Positions 17,250 to 24,319 of a DNA stretch of 40,245 nt are shown here, in pieces. Made by a program: the position numbers and the translations under genes. The first letter of the stretch is position 1, and each line of letters begins with the position of its first letter. Location: positions 1 through 40,245 of the forward strand of contig JANYDP010000304.1 in the NCBI GenBank assembly GCA_025363535.1, in the 5' to 3' direction. The notes below the pieces were generated by a model, which searched no databases, had not been told where the DNA came from, and saw only the letters and a program-made list of their open reading frames with translations. Source of the DNA: Verrucomicrobiota bacterium (lineage in GTDB: Bacteria; Verrucomicrobiota; Verrucomicrobiia; Limisphaerales; CAIQOK01).

Positions 17250-17420
17250 TTACTGGGCCAAGCGACGGAACACGCCACTATACTTTTTCTCTGCCCAATC
17301 GCCAGCCGCTTTGGACTGTTCGAGACCAGCGTAGCGAATACTCCGCGACTTGCCCGGAGACTTGGGGGAAGCTTTCGAGGCGATTTTATCAGGCGTTTCC
17401 TTTGTCGCGGTAGCTTTCAT
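17250..17420 (-). CDS. Small basic protein upstream of doc, candidate antitoxin
   Basis: A 56-aa reading frame runs from ATG 17420 to TAA 17250, ending 5 bp before the doc GTG. An in-frame stop lies just upstream of the ATG, so the start is fixed. The N-terminal half is Lys/Ser/Pro-rich (KASPKSPGKSRSIRY) and the C-terminal half could form a helix (GLEQSKAAGDWAEKKYSG, then VFRRLAQ). It does not resemble Phd, the usual Doc partner. The position before a toxin with a tiny gap suggests an antitoxin. That is inference from context, and a DNA-binding or chaperone-directed role is equally open. Confidence 0.55.
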   Translation of the reverse strand: MKATATKETPDKIASKASPKSPGKSRSIRYAGLEQSKAAGDWAEKKYSGVFRRLAQ

Positions 17421-17551
17421 TTCAGTGGCAGTTTACCTCAACATAAAGAAGGTGTAAAGCTGGTTAAAGGCCGGTGCTCCTGCTGGTTTCAAAGGCCGCA
17501 GGCCGAATGAAGCGCCCCTTTCAAAAATTTTAGGAGCTTACGTGAGGAGGC

Positions 17552-17782
17552 GTGACGCATTACTACGTGGCGAACATGCCCGGTGCGTATGCGCGCACGG
17601 CGACCCAGGTATTGACGAACGTGACGCAGCGTTACATCGAACTGCTGGCCGACAACGGACTGGCCGAAGCCTGCCGCCTGCAACCCGCGCAGGTCAGCGG
17701 CCTCAACGTGATGGGCGGCAAAGTTACGCACAAGGCCGTCGCCGAGGCGCACGGGATGAAGTGGGAAGCGCCGAAGCTCTGA
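17552..17782 (+). pseudogene. ald: C-terminal remnant of alanine dehydrogenase
   Basis: Bases 17552-17782 encode THYYVANMPGAYARTATQVL and on through GLNVMGGKVTHKAVAEAHGM, the last quarter of alanine dehydrogenase (VANMPGAV.RTST..LTN and GLNV..GKVTYKAVAEA are family hallmarks). Everything upstream, including the NAD-binding domain, is missing; an in-frame TGA lies 9 bp before the homology starts. The remnant is GC-rich like the host, while the adjoining DNA to the left leads to the toxin-protease operon. This suggests that insertion of that operon, or a linked deletion, removed the 5' part. The remnant is unlikely to be expressed. Confidence 0.85.
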
Positions 17783-17798
17783 AAACTTTTACTAGGAA

Positions 17799-17844
17799 CA
17801 CGGGACAGGAATGTCTCGTGAACCCGCAGGCAAAAATGCCTGCG
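17799..17844. repeat. Two adjacent small hairpins downstream of the ald remnant
   Basis: CACGGGACA (17799-17807) pairs with TGTCTCGTG (17812-17820, one G-U) across GGAA. CGCAGGCA (17825-17832) pairs perfectly with TGCCTGCG (17837-17844) across AAAA. Two such stems side by side look like a small dispersed REP-type element rather than a terminator, as no T-run follows. Confidence 0.6.
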
Positions 17845-17851
17845 CTACGTC

Positions 17852-17888
17852 AAAACAAAAAAGCGGCGGAAATTTCTTTCCGCCGCTT
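17852..17888 (-). terminator. Intrinsic terminator of ilvB
   Basis: AAGCGGCGGAAA (17861-17872) and TTTCCGCCGCTT (17877-17888) form a perfect 12-bp stem with a 4-base loop. On the minus strand it is followed by a long T-run (complement of AAAACAAAAAA), 18 bp past the ilvB stop. Confidence 0.9.
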
Positions 17889-17906
17889 TTGCTTTCCAGA
17901 ATTTGC

Positions 17907-19793
17907 TTACGCCTTCCAGATCATGTCCGCCACGGTTTTGCCGGCTGGAATGAAGGGCAGGACGTGCGTGGAGTAAGGCACCACCACGTCGAGCACGTAG
18001 GGTTCGTCAGCGTCGAGCATCCGCTGGATGGCGGCGCGGAGATCTTTCTTGTACATCACGCGCTCGCATTTCACGTTGAACGAATTGCACACGCGCACGT
18101 AGTCGGGATAAATTTCCGCGCGGTGATCGGGGTCGCCGAGATAGGTGTGGCCGCGATTGCCGGCGAAGAAATTATCCTCCCATTGCACCACCATGCCGAG
18201 ATGCTGGTTGTTCAGGATGATCGCCTTCGCGGCTATTTTTTCGATGTGCGCGGTGGCCAGCTCCTGGATGTTCATCAGGAACGAGCCGTCGCCATCAATG
18301 TCAATGACCTGCTTGTCGGGCAGCGCGACCTTCACGCCGAGCGCGGCGGGATAGCCGTAGCCCATCGAGCCGAGGCCGAGGCTGCTGATGTATTGGCGCG
18401 GGTGTTTGTATTTATACCATTGCGCGGCCCACATCTGATGCTGGCCGACGCCGGTGGTGATGTACGCCTCGCCCTTGGTCATTTCGTAAAGCGTCTCGAT
18501 CACCATCTGCTGGAGGATGACTTCGTTCTCCTGGCCCTGGAGATGGTCCACCATGTGGTCGCTGTTGGCGATTTCCGGCGTGATGCGGTAGGCGAACGGC
18601 GCTTTTTCTTTCCACTCGGCGATCTGCGCGAGCCAGGCGGTATGCTTCTTTTGCATCGGCCGTTTCGCGACGAGCTTGTTCAAACGCGTCAACGCGTCCT
18701 TGATGTCGCCGACGATGGGCAGGTGGGCCTTGCGGTTTTTGTTCAGCTCGGACGCGTCAATATCCACATGGACAATCGTGCCGTGCTTGCAAAATTCCTC
18801 GAATTTGCCGGTCACGCGGTCATCGAAGCGCACGCCGAACGCGAGCAGCAAATCCGCGCCGTCCTTCAACTTCGCCATCGGGCCGTTTGGATCTTTGCGG
18901 TAGGCGTATTCGCCGTTGACCGCCCAGTTCGCGGAGGCCGCGCCGTGCATGCCGAGCCAACGCAAGGAGAGCGGATGGGTTTCCGGAAAACCCCCGACGC
19001 CCATGAGGGTGGTCGTCACTGGAATGTTCGTCGCCTCGGCGAATTTTTTCAATTCCGCCGCCGCGCCGCTCGTGATGATGCCGCCGCCGCAGTAAAGCAC
19101 GGGCCGTTCGGCCTTCTCGATCAGCCCCATGATTTCGTTGAGGGCGAGTTCATCCGCCTTGAGATCGGGTTGGGTATAACCGCGCAGACCCTTTTTGATT
19201 TGGTCGAGCGTCGGCCAGACGGGTTGCGTCTTTTGCTGCTGAATATTCTTGGGGAAATCAATCACGACCGGCCCGGGCCGGCCGCTTTGCGCAATGTAGA
19301 AGGCTTCCTTCACGATGCGCGGGATGTCGTTGATGTTCGTGATGAGATAGCTGTGCTTCACGATGGGCAGCGTGACGCCGATGATGTCGGTTTCCTGAAA
19401 CGCGCCGCGACCAATCATCGCCTGGCTCACCTGGCCGGTGATGGCAATGAGCGGGCAGGAATCCATGAAGGCGTCGGCAATGGCGGTGACGAGGTTGGTC
19501 GCGCCGGGGCCGCTGGTGCCCATGCACACGCCGGCTTTGCCGGTGGCGCGGGCGTAACCCTCGGCGGCAAACGAACCGCCCTGCTCATGGCGCGGAAGGA
19601 TGGTGCGGATTTTGGAGTGGGTGAGCGACTGGTGGATTTCCAGGCTCGCGCCGCCGGGGTAGGCGAAAATAACTTCCACGGCCTCGCGTTCAAGCGCGGC
19701 GACGAAGATGTCGCGGCCCAGCATGGCGGCACCGACTTCGGCGCGTTTGGCGGACGGTTTCTTTTTGGCGGCGACTGCGGTTGTTTTGCTCAT
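17907..19793 (-). CDS. ilvB: Acetolactate synthase large subunit
   Basis: This ThDP enzyme joins two pyruvates to acetolactate, or pyruvate with 2-ketobutyrate, the first common step of Val, Leu and Ile synthesis. The 628-aa product shows VIFAYPGGASLEIHQ, the catalytic glutamate in LPRHEQGGSFAAEGYARATG, GTSGPGATNLVTAIADA, a FAD-region GVRFDDRVTGK, and the ThDP-Mg motif DIDGDGSFLMNIQEL...IILNNQHLGM. The ATG at 19793 (MSKTTAVAAKKKPS) was chosen; an earlier TTG in frame at 19892 lies across the attenuator hairpin. No small subunit (ilvN) follows, since the next element is a strong terminator. Expression is probably controlled by a leader-peptide attenuator. Confidence 0.95.
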   Translation of the reverse strand: MSKTTAVAAKKKPSAKRAEVGAAMLGRDIFVAALEREAVEVIFAYPGGASLEIHQSLTHSKIRTILPRHEQGGSFAAEGYARATGKAGVCMGTSGPGATNLVTAIADAFMDSCPLIAITGQVSQAMIGRGAFQETDIIGVTLPIVKHSYLITNINDIPRIVKEAFYIAQSGRPGPVVIDFPKNIQQQKTQPVWPTLDQIKKGLRGYTQPDLKADELALNEIMGLIEKAERPVLYCGGGIITSGAAAELKKFAEATNIPVTTTLMGVGGFPETHPLSLRWLGMHGAASANWAVNGEYAYRKDPNGPMAKLKDGADLLLAFGVRFDDRVTGKFEEFCKHGTIVHVDIDASELNKNRKAHLPIVGDIKDALTRLNKLVAKRPMQKKHTAWLAQIAEWKEKAPFAYRITPEIANSDHMVDHLQGQENEVILQQMVIETLYEMTKGEAYITTGVGQHQMWAAQWYKYKHPRQYISSLGLGSMGYGYPAALGVKVALPDKQVIDIDGDGSFLMNIQELATAHIEKIAAKAIILNNQHLGMVVQWEDNFFAGNRGHTYLGDPDHRAEIYPDYVRVCNSFNVKCERVMYKKDLRAAIQRMLDADEPYVLDVVVPYSTHVLPFIPAGKTVADMIWKA

Positions 19794-19829
19794 ACGTTTT
19801 GCTTTCTTATGGCGGCCCGGCGTGGATAA

Positions 19830-19860
19830 TAAAAACCCCACAGCCGTTGTCAGCCGTGGG
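19830..19860 (-). terminator. Attenuator terminator in the ilvB leader
   Basis: On the minus strand CCCACGGC, an 8-base loop and GCTGTGGG form a GC-rich stem (one G-U) followed by GTTTTTATT. It lies between the stop of a Val-rich leader peptide (19879) and the ilvB ATG (19793), the right place for transcription attenuation. Confidence 0.8.
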
Positions 19861-19878
19861 TGGTTGTCGAAATTTTCC

Positions 19879-19956
19879 TTAACGACAAGCACCGACGGCG
19901 TCGCATCCTACTACGACGGCGACGGCCAGTTTAACTTGTCGAAACGGTGTTAACAC
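19879..19956 (-). CDS. Val-rich ilvB leader peptide (attenuation peptide)
   Basis: A 25-codon frame runs from GTG 19956 to TAA 19879 and contains KLAVAVVVGCDAVGA: six Val, five Ala and two Leu in 25 residues, with three Val codons in a row. It ends about 19 bp before an intrinsic terminator stem. This is the architecture of E. coli ivbL, whose leader of ilvBN is also Val- and Leu-rich. When charged tRNA-Val is scarce, stalled ribosomes would prevent the terminator from forming. The predicted transcription start falls on the GTG itself, so the leader may be translated from a leaderless mRNA. The competing antiterminator fold was not worked out. Confidence 0.7.
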   Translation of the reverse strand: MLTPFRQVKLAVAVVVGCDAVGACR

Positions 19957-19962
19957 GCGAAA

Positions 19963-19992
19963 AATCTAAGCAAACGTTGGAACTAGGGTCAA
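19963..19992 (-). promoter_or_regulatory. Promoter of ilvB and its leader
   Basis: On the minus strand TTGACC (19987-19992), an 18-bp spacer and TAGATT (19963-19968) fit sigma70 (5 and 4 of 6). Counting seven bases places +1 at about 19956, the G of the leader GTG. Confidence 0.55.
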
Positions 19993-20016
19993 GCCCGGAT
20001 TCAAGATGACTTTGCA

Positions 20017-20045
20017 TTTCCAATTTCACTGCGCGGCTCTATTCT
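20017..20045 (+). promoter_or_regulatory. Possible promoter of the yacP-like gene
   Basis: TTTCCA (20017-20022), 17 bp and TATTCT (20040-20045) precede the ATG at 20052 by only six bases after the -10, so +1 would coincide with the start codon. Each hexamer matches 4 of 6, so this is a moderate candidate. Confidence 0.4.
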
Positions 20046-20051
20046 GCGCGC

Positions 20052-20522
20052 ATGGCGTTGGTTCGCATTTTGGTGGATGGCTACAGCCTGCTGCACAACT
20101 GGCCCGAGCTGGCGCCGGGACAGCCGCGACATTCCGTCGCCGCCCGCGACGAACTGATCCGCCAACTCACGCTTTATCGCGACGCCACCGGCACGCCGGT
20201 CACCATTTTTTTCGACGGTGCAGGCACGGCGCAGGGTCCGTCGGAGCATCATTCCACGCCCGAGGTGGAAATATTGTTTTCCCCGGCGGGCCAAACCGCC
20301 GATGACTTGATTGAACGCGCGGCGTACCGCTTTCAGCCTTACGGCGAAATCCTGGCCGTCACCGACGACCATGCCGAACGGGACACGGTGGTGGGCATGG
20401 GCGGACTGGCGGCAAGTTGTTTCAATTTCATCCAGATGATGGCCGCCGCGCTGGAAACCCAGCAGCACGCACTCCGGCAGCACAACCGCCGGGAACAAAA
20501 TGATTTTAACCGCAGATCGTAG
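20052..20522 (+). CDS. yacP: YacP/Rae1-like NYN-domain ribonuclease
   Basis: This 156-aa protein belongs to the YacP (Rae1) group of NYN/PIN-fold nucleases, which in Bacillus cleaves mRNA at the ribosome. Visible are VRILVDGYSLLHNWPEL with the conserved Asp-Gly-Tyr (N-terminal strand and first acidic residue), VTIFFDGAG (second acidic site), TADDLIERAAYRFQPYGEIL, and AVTDDHAERDTVVGMGG (third acidic site). The start ATG at 20052 lies directly after a candidate promoter. A VWA-like membrane protein gene follows after 9 bp. YacP is usually part of translation-linked operons in Firmicutes; here it is not. Confidence 0.85.
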   Translation: MALVRILVDGYSLLHNWPELAPGQPRHSVAARDELIRQLTLYRDATGTPVTIFFDGAGTAQGPSEHHSTPEVEILFSPAGQTADDLIERAAYRFQPYGEILAVTDDHAERDTVVGMGGLAASCFNFIQMMAAALETQQHALRQHNRREQNDFNRRS

Positions 20523-20531
20523 CGCATCGGA

Positions 20532-21785
20532 ATGAACACCAGTTTTTTTCAAAACCTTGCGGGCGTAGCGGCGTCTCGGCAGAGCGCCGCAGTTTTGCCC
20601 CGGCAAATGCCAGTGGGCGGCGCTCTGTCGAGACGCCGCGACGAATTTTTGGAACCGCCGCCTCTGCCAGAACTTTTCACCCGCGCGGCGTGCCGCCGTT
20701 TTTTTCAAATTGTCTGCCTGCTGCTGGGCGTGCTGGCCGTCCAAAATGTTTTTTCCCAGGCCGCGCCACAACCGGTTCGTCCGGCCAACCGCTGGCTGCT
20801 CATCCTCGAAACCTCGCGCGCCATGCAGCCGCGCGCCGAGGCCATCGCGCAAATCGCCGGCAACCTCGTGCTTTCCGGCATGAGCGGCCAGATGCGCCCT
20901 GGCGACACCCTTGGCCTTTGGACATTCAACAGTGATCTGCACACGGGCACTTTTCCGCTCCAGACCGTGACGGCCGACAATACCAAGACCATCGCTGAAC
21001 GGGTGGCGTTGTTTGTCGCGCAGCAAAAATTTGAAGGGAGGCCTGGCCGCGACAAGGTGTTTCCGCTGATGAACACGGTCATCAGCAACTCCGAGTTCAT
21101 CACGGTAATTTTCATTTCCGGCGGCGGCGAAACTTTCAGCGGCGCGCCGTTCGACAGGGCCATCAACGCGATTCACAAACAATGGCAGAGCGAGCAGGAC
21201 AAGGCGCGGCAGCCATTTCTGACCATGCTGCGTGCCCAGCACGGACGCATCACCGACTTCGAGGTCGGCCGGCCGCCGGGGCCGCTGAACCTGCCGCCGC
21301 TGCCGCCGGAGTTGCTGATGCCTGATCCGGTCGCGGAAAAACCCGTTCCGTCTAAACCCGCCGAGGTGGTGCCCGTGCCGGTGGTGCCAAACCTCATTGT
21401 TCATGGGCGGAAACCGGAGCCGCCAGTGGAAAGTGTTTCCAACGTTCCGTCGGTGATTTCCGAAAGAATGATCCCCGTGCCGCCACCGGGGGTTCCAACC
21501 TATGCTGCGGTCGAGACTAAAACCAATTCGCCGGTGGCGGTCGTGGGGACGACACCGAAGGCCCCGGCAGATTTCTCCGGGACGAATGTCAGCGCGCCGG
21601 TGGCCACGAATGAGAGTGGTGCCATCCCTGCGACAAAAACGGCCGCGGAGGGGAGGCGTTTCTGGCTGGCTGGAGCGGTCGTGGCGCTGGTCGCAACGGG
21701 GTTGGGGTTTTGGCTGCTCCACCGCTCGCGTTCGCAACCGCGCGTCAGCCTCATCACCCGCTCGCTGGATCGTGACGCCAAATAA
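20532..21785 (+). CDS. VWA-like single-pass membrane protein of unknown function
   Basis: The annotated frame (417 aa) contains a hydrophobic signal segment (FFQIVCLLLGVLAVQNVFSQ, residues about 57-75), then a von Willebrand A-like domain. NRWLLILETSRAMQPRAEAI sits where DxSxS is normal, and the first acid is Glu, so the metal site may be degenerate; TVIFISGGGETFSG is the next core strand. A Pro/Val-rich stretch (about 265-380) and a C-terminal membrane helix (WLAGAVVALVATGLGFWLLH) follow. The start is uncertain. The ATG at 20532 places a 72-bp palindrome inside the gene and gives an odd 50-residue prefix; TTG at 20649 would give a normal signal peptide. Function is not recognised. Confidence 0.65.
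   Translation: MNTSFFQNLAGVAASRQSAAVLPRQMPVGGALSRRRDEFLEPPPLPELFTRAACRRFFQIVCLLLGVLAVQNVFSQAAPQPVRPANRWLLILETSRAMQPRAEAIAQIAGNLVLSGMSGQMRPGDTLGLWTFNSDLHTGTFPLQTVTADNTKTIAERVALFVAQQKFEGRPGRDKVFPLMNTVISNSEFITVIFISGGGETFSGAPFDRAINAIHKQWQSEQDKARQPFLTMLRAQHGRITDFEVGRPPGPLNLPPLPPELLMPDPVAEKPVPSKPAEVVPVPVVPNLIVHGRKPEPPVESVSNVPSVISERMIPVPPPGVPTYAAVETKTNSPVAVVGTTPKAPADFSGTNVSAPVATNESGAIPATKTAAEGRRFWLAGAVVALVATGLGFWLLHRSRSQPRVSLITRSLDRDAK
20568..20639. repeat. Large REP-like palindrome with nested hairpin
   Basis: Bases 20568-20590 and 20617-20639 are 23-bp inverted arms with a single mismatch that would be G-U in RNA. In the loop TTTGCC (20594-20599) and GGCAAA (20602-20607) form a second hairpin. 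The arms are GC-rich with a CGTCTCGGCAGAGCG core. Size and shape resemble mobile REP/BIME-type elements. It lies within the annotated 5' end of the VWA-like gene. Confidence 0.75.
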
Positions 21786-21796
21786 GCGGCGCGTCT

Positions 21797-23392
21797 TCAA
21801 CCGATCCGGAACCAGCAGGTTTTCAAATAGGCCGGCTCGGCGCGGGACACCGGAAAGTCAGGCGGCTGCGGAACGTAATGGCGCTGGAGAATTTTCCGGC
21901 GCGCGGCCCGGGCGGCATCTTCAACGCTGGCCAGAAAACTTTCCGGCTCCCAGTCCGCCGCATTGGTGGAGGCGAGCAGGACTCCGCCGGATTTGAGCAG
22001 CGGCAGCGTGGCGGTGACAAGCTTTCCAAAATCTTTCTCCACGCGGAACGCACCGTGTTCCTTCGACTGTGAGAACGTGGGCGGATCCAGGACGATGGCA
22101 TCGAACGCGCGCGATTTTTTGGCGAGGCGGCGCAGCCAGTCGAACGCGTCACCGAAAATAAAATCGTGCGCGGCGGGATCAAGTCCGTTCAAGGCAAAAT
22201 TCCGGCGACCCCATTCGAGATATTTTTTCGAGAGATCGAGGCTCGTGACGCGCGCCCCGGCTTTCGCGGCGCAGACGGAGAAGCCACAGGTGTAGGCGAA
22301 GGTGTTGAGTACTTCGAGTTTCGAATTCTGAAGTGGAAAGTCCGCCGCGATGTGGCCGGTGAGGAAGCGCCGCCGGTTGTCGTGCTGATCGAGGAACAAG
22401 CCGACGGAGTAGCCTTCCTGAAAACTCAGTTCGAAGCGGATGCTGTTTTCGTGAATTTCAAACCGCTCAGGTGCGGTTTCGCCGAGAATGTGTTGCGGTG
22501 AAGTTTCACCGGGCGTGGTGCGGCGCACCTGCCGGTTGAGAATCTTGTGGTAAGCGCCGCGCGCGGAAACCTGTTGAGCCAGACGAGCCAGTTCCGCTTG
22601 CTGGGGTTGGGTTAATTCACTTTCGCTTTGGGACAGCAACCAGTCGCCGAGGCGCTCAACAAACCAGCCGGGCCAGCCGTCGCTGGCGCCGTGGATGAGG
22701 CGGCCGACGTTCGTGGCCGGCGCGTCAATCACCGCGGCACGCAGGGCCAGGCGCGCGTCGGCGGCAAAATCGGCGGGCGCGCGGAAGGTCACGAGCTTGT
22801 CGCTGGCGGGATGGCGCACGGTGATTTCCGCCGCGTGCAGGCAGACGCGCGGGAACGGTGAACCGCCGTAAAGCGTGTCGCCAAGAATCGGGAAACCGTG
22901 GTCGGCGGCGTGGACGCGGATTTGGTGGGTGCGGCCGGTGAGCGGTTCGGCTTCGACAAAGGTGGAATTCGGAATTTTGGATTTGAGATTGGCGTTGCGG
23001 AAAATCGTCTCCGCTGCTTCGCCGGTCGCGCCGCTGATGTAGCGTTCGCCGAGGCGGGTGATTTTGGAATTGGCGGTGAACTCGGTTTGCTTCAGTCCGT
23101 GCTCCGTCAGCAGCAGATATTTTTTGCGGACGTCGCGGCGGGTGAACTGTTCGGTGAGGGAGCGGTTGGCCTGCGGAGTTTTTCCAAAGACAAGGACGCC
23201 GCTCGTCTCTTTGTCGAGGCGGTGGATGATGGCGAGCTTTGCCCAGCGCGCTTCGCGGTGTCGCAGCCAGTCATACAAACCTTCCCCGGCAAACGGCGCG
23301 GGGGCGTGCGTGTTCAAGCCGGCGGGCTTGTTGACCACCAGCAGGTGCTCGTCTTCGTGCAGCACGCACGGGGCGGGAGAAATTTGCGACAT
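21797..23392 (-). CDS. Fusion of RluA-type pseudouridine synthase and RlmI-like rRNA methyltransferase
   Basis: The N-terminal 240 residues are a pseudouridine synthase: VLHEDEHLLVVNKPAGLNTH, the catalytic IIHRLDKETSG (D60) and EPLTGRTHQIRVHA. The C-terminal half (about 245-531) is an RlmI/RlmK-like SAM methyltransferase for 23S rRNA: SFQEGYSVGLFLDQHDNRRR, LNTFAYTCGFSVCAAKAGA (SAM loop), VTSLDLSKKYLEWGRRN, and AIVLDPPTFSQSKEHG (catalytic-site DPP.F). One polypeptide would thus modify rRNA in two ways. The start ATG at 23392 gives MSQISPAPCV; an in-frame extension to 23455 is possible but overlaps the CPBP gene end. The two genes upstream on the same strand are unrelated in function. Confidence 0.88.
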   Translation of the reverse strand: MSQISPAPCVLHEDEHLLVVNKPAGLNTHAPAPFAGEGLYDWLRHREARWAKLAIIHRLDKETSGVLVFGKTPQANRSLTEQFTRRDVRKKYLLLTEHGLKQTEFTANSKITRLGERYISGATGEAAETIFRNANLKSKIPNSTFVEAEPLTGRTHQIRVHAADHGFPILGDTLYGGSPFPRVCLHAAEITVRHPASDKLVTFRAPADFAADARLALRAAVIDAPATNVGRLIHGASDGWPGWFVERLGDWLLSQSESELTQPQQAELARLAQQVSARGAYHKILNRQVRRTTPGETSPQHILGETAPERFEIHENSIRFELSFQEGYSVGLFLDQHDNRRRFLTGHIAADFPLQNSKLEVLNTFAYTCGFSVCAAKAGARVTSLDLSKKYLEWGRRNFALNGLDPAAHDFIFGDAFDWLRRLAKKSRAFDAIVLDPPTFSQSKEHGAFRVEKDFGKLVTATLPLLKSGGVLLASTNAADWEPESFLASVEDAARAARRKILQRHYVPQPPDFPVSRAEPAYLKTCWFRIG

Positions 23393-23439
23393 GGCCGATA
23401 TGCTATTGATTCGTCCGGTTGATGGAACGTGGAAGCCGG

Positions 23440-24264
23440 TCAGAAAAATTTCCAATCACCTTTCCACACAACCCAGACGCCGAGCAGAAAATTGGTGATC
23501 GCATGAGCGGTCATCGCGTCACCCAAGCGGTTTTTGCGGATCACCAGCCAGTGGTACGCGAAACCGCAGAGAATGCCGGCGAGCCATTGCTGATGCTGAA
23601 CGCCGAAGATGATCGCGATGACAAGAAAGGACGTGGGGTGAAAGCGGTTTAATGGCATTTCCAGAAAATTGGTCCGCACGAAATAGCGGTAGAGGAACGA
23701 ACGGTAAAAAACTTCTTCAAGCGGCGGAACGATGACGGTCATTCCAAAAATACGTACAATAGCAAGCAGCCATGCGGTCGAGGAATTCTCACCGAACTCC
23801 GTGAACGGATTCCAGAACGGGCTGGTCACTTTTGCCTGCGGATAAAAAGGATCGAGAAAAACCCACATGAAAAAAATGCCAATGCCGACGGCTATTGCTT
23901 CCCAACTGATCACCCAGCGCATTTCCGGCACGAACGCGCGCGTTTCCCAGACGAGCCACGCACCGACAAAGATTTTCGCAGAGTAAAGCCAGAAACGGGT
24001 CGATTCACCTAGCAAAGCGGGAGCAGAAAAAATAACAACACCAATGATGAGCGCATTCAAATCAATTGCCCATTTCAATTCTGGAACAAACGAGCGCATT
24101 TCCCAAACAAAGAAGGCACCTGCAAAAACTTTCGCGAAATAAACCCAAAGTTTCGAGGTGTGGGCATCTAGACCCGCTGCGGTTGTAATAAGAAGAAAAA
24201 CGACAAGCGGCGCGACGCGGGCGTAGATGGGCGAGGTTTTGGATTTCTCCCTGAAATAGGTCAT
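23440..24264 (-). CDS. CPBP-family (CAAX-like) intramembrane protease
   Basis: The 274-aa membrane protein ends with the CPBP core: VIVPPLEEVFYRSFLYRYFV carries the EExxxR motif, FLVIAIIFGVQHQQWLAGIL gives the H site, and DAMTAHAITNFLLG the final H..N. In exosortase-bearing bacteria a related group is linked to envelope protein sorting; that link is only suggested here. The N-terminal half is an internal duplication: KLWVYFAKVFAGAFFVWEMR and RFWLYSAKIFVGAWLVWETR align, each followed by a FVPE(L/M) segment. ATG 24264 (MTYFREKSK) was chosen; the frame is open to 24333, which would overlap ptsH. Confidence 0.8.
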   Translation of the reverse strand: MTYFREKSKTSPIYARVAPLVVFLLITTAAGLDAHTSKLWVYFAKVFAGAFFVWEMRSFVPELKWAIDLNALIIGVVIFSAPALLGESTRFWLYSAKIFVGAWLVWETRAFVPEMRWVISWEAIAVGIGIFFMWVFLDPFYPQAKVTSPFWNPFTEFGENSSTAWLLAIVRIFGMTVIVPPLEEVFYRSFLYRYFVRTNFLEMPLNRFHPTSFLVIAIIFGVQHQQWLAGILCGFAYHWLVIRKNRLGDAMTAHAITNFLLGVWVVWKGDWKFF

Positions 24265-24319
24265 CGCGCAAATGTTCCGAAACTTCGGGTAAACGCCAAG
24301 GAAATTATTTTGCCGGCGT

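Noticed and set aside
17811..19829. 672-codon frame opposite ilvB
   Set aside because: Runs through the ilvB terminator and across the gene as a shadow.
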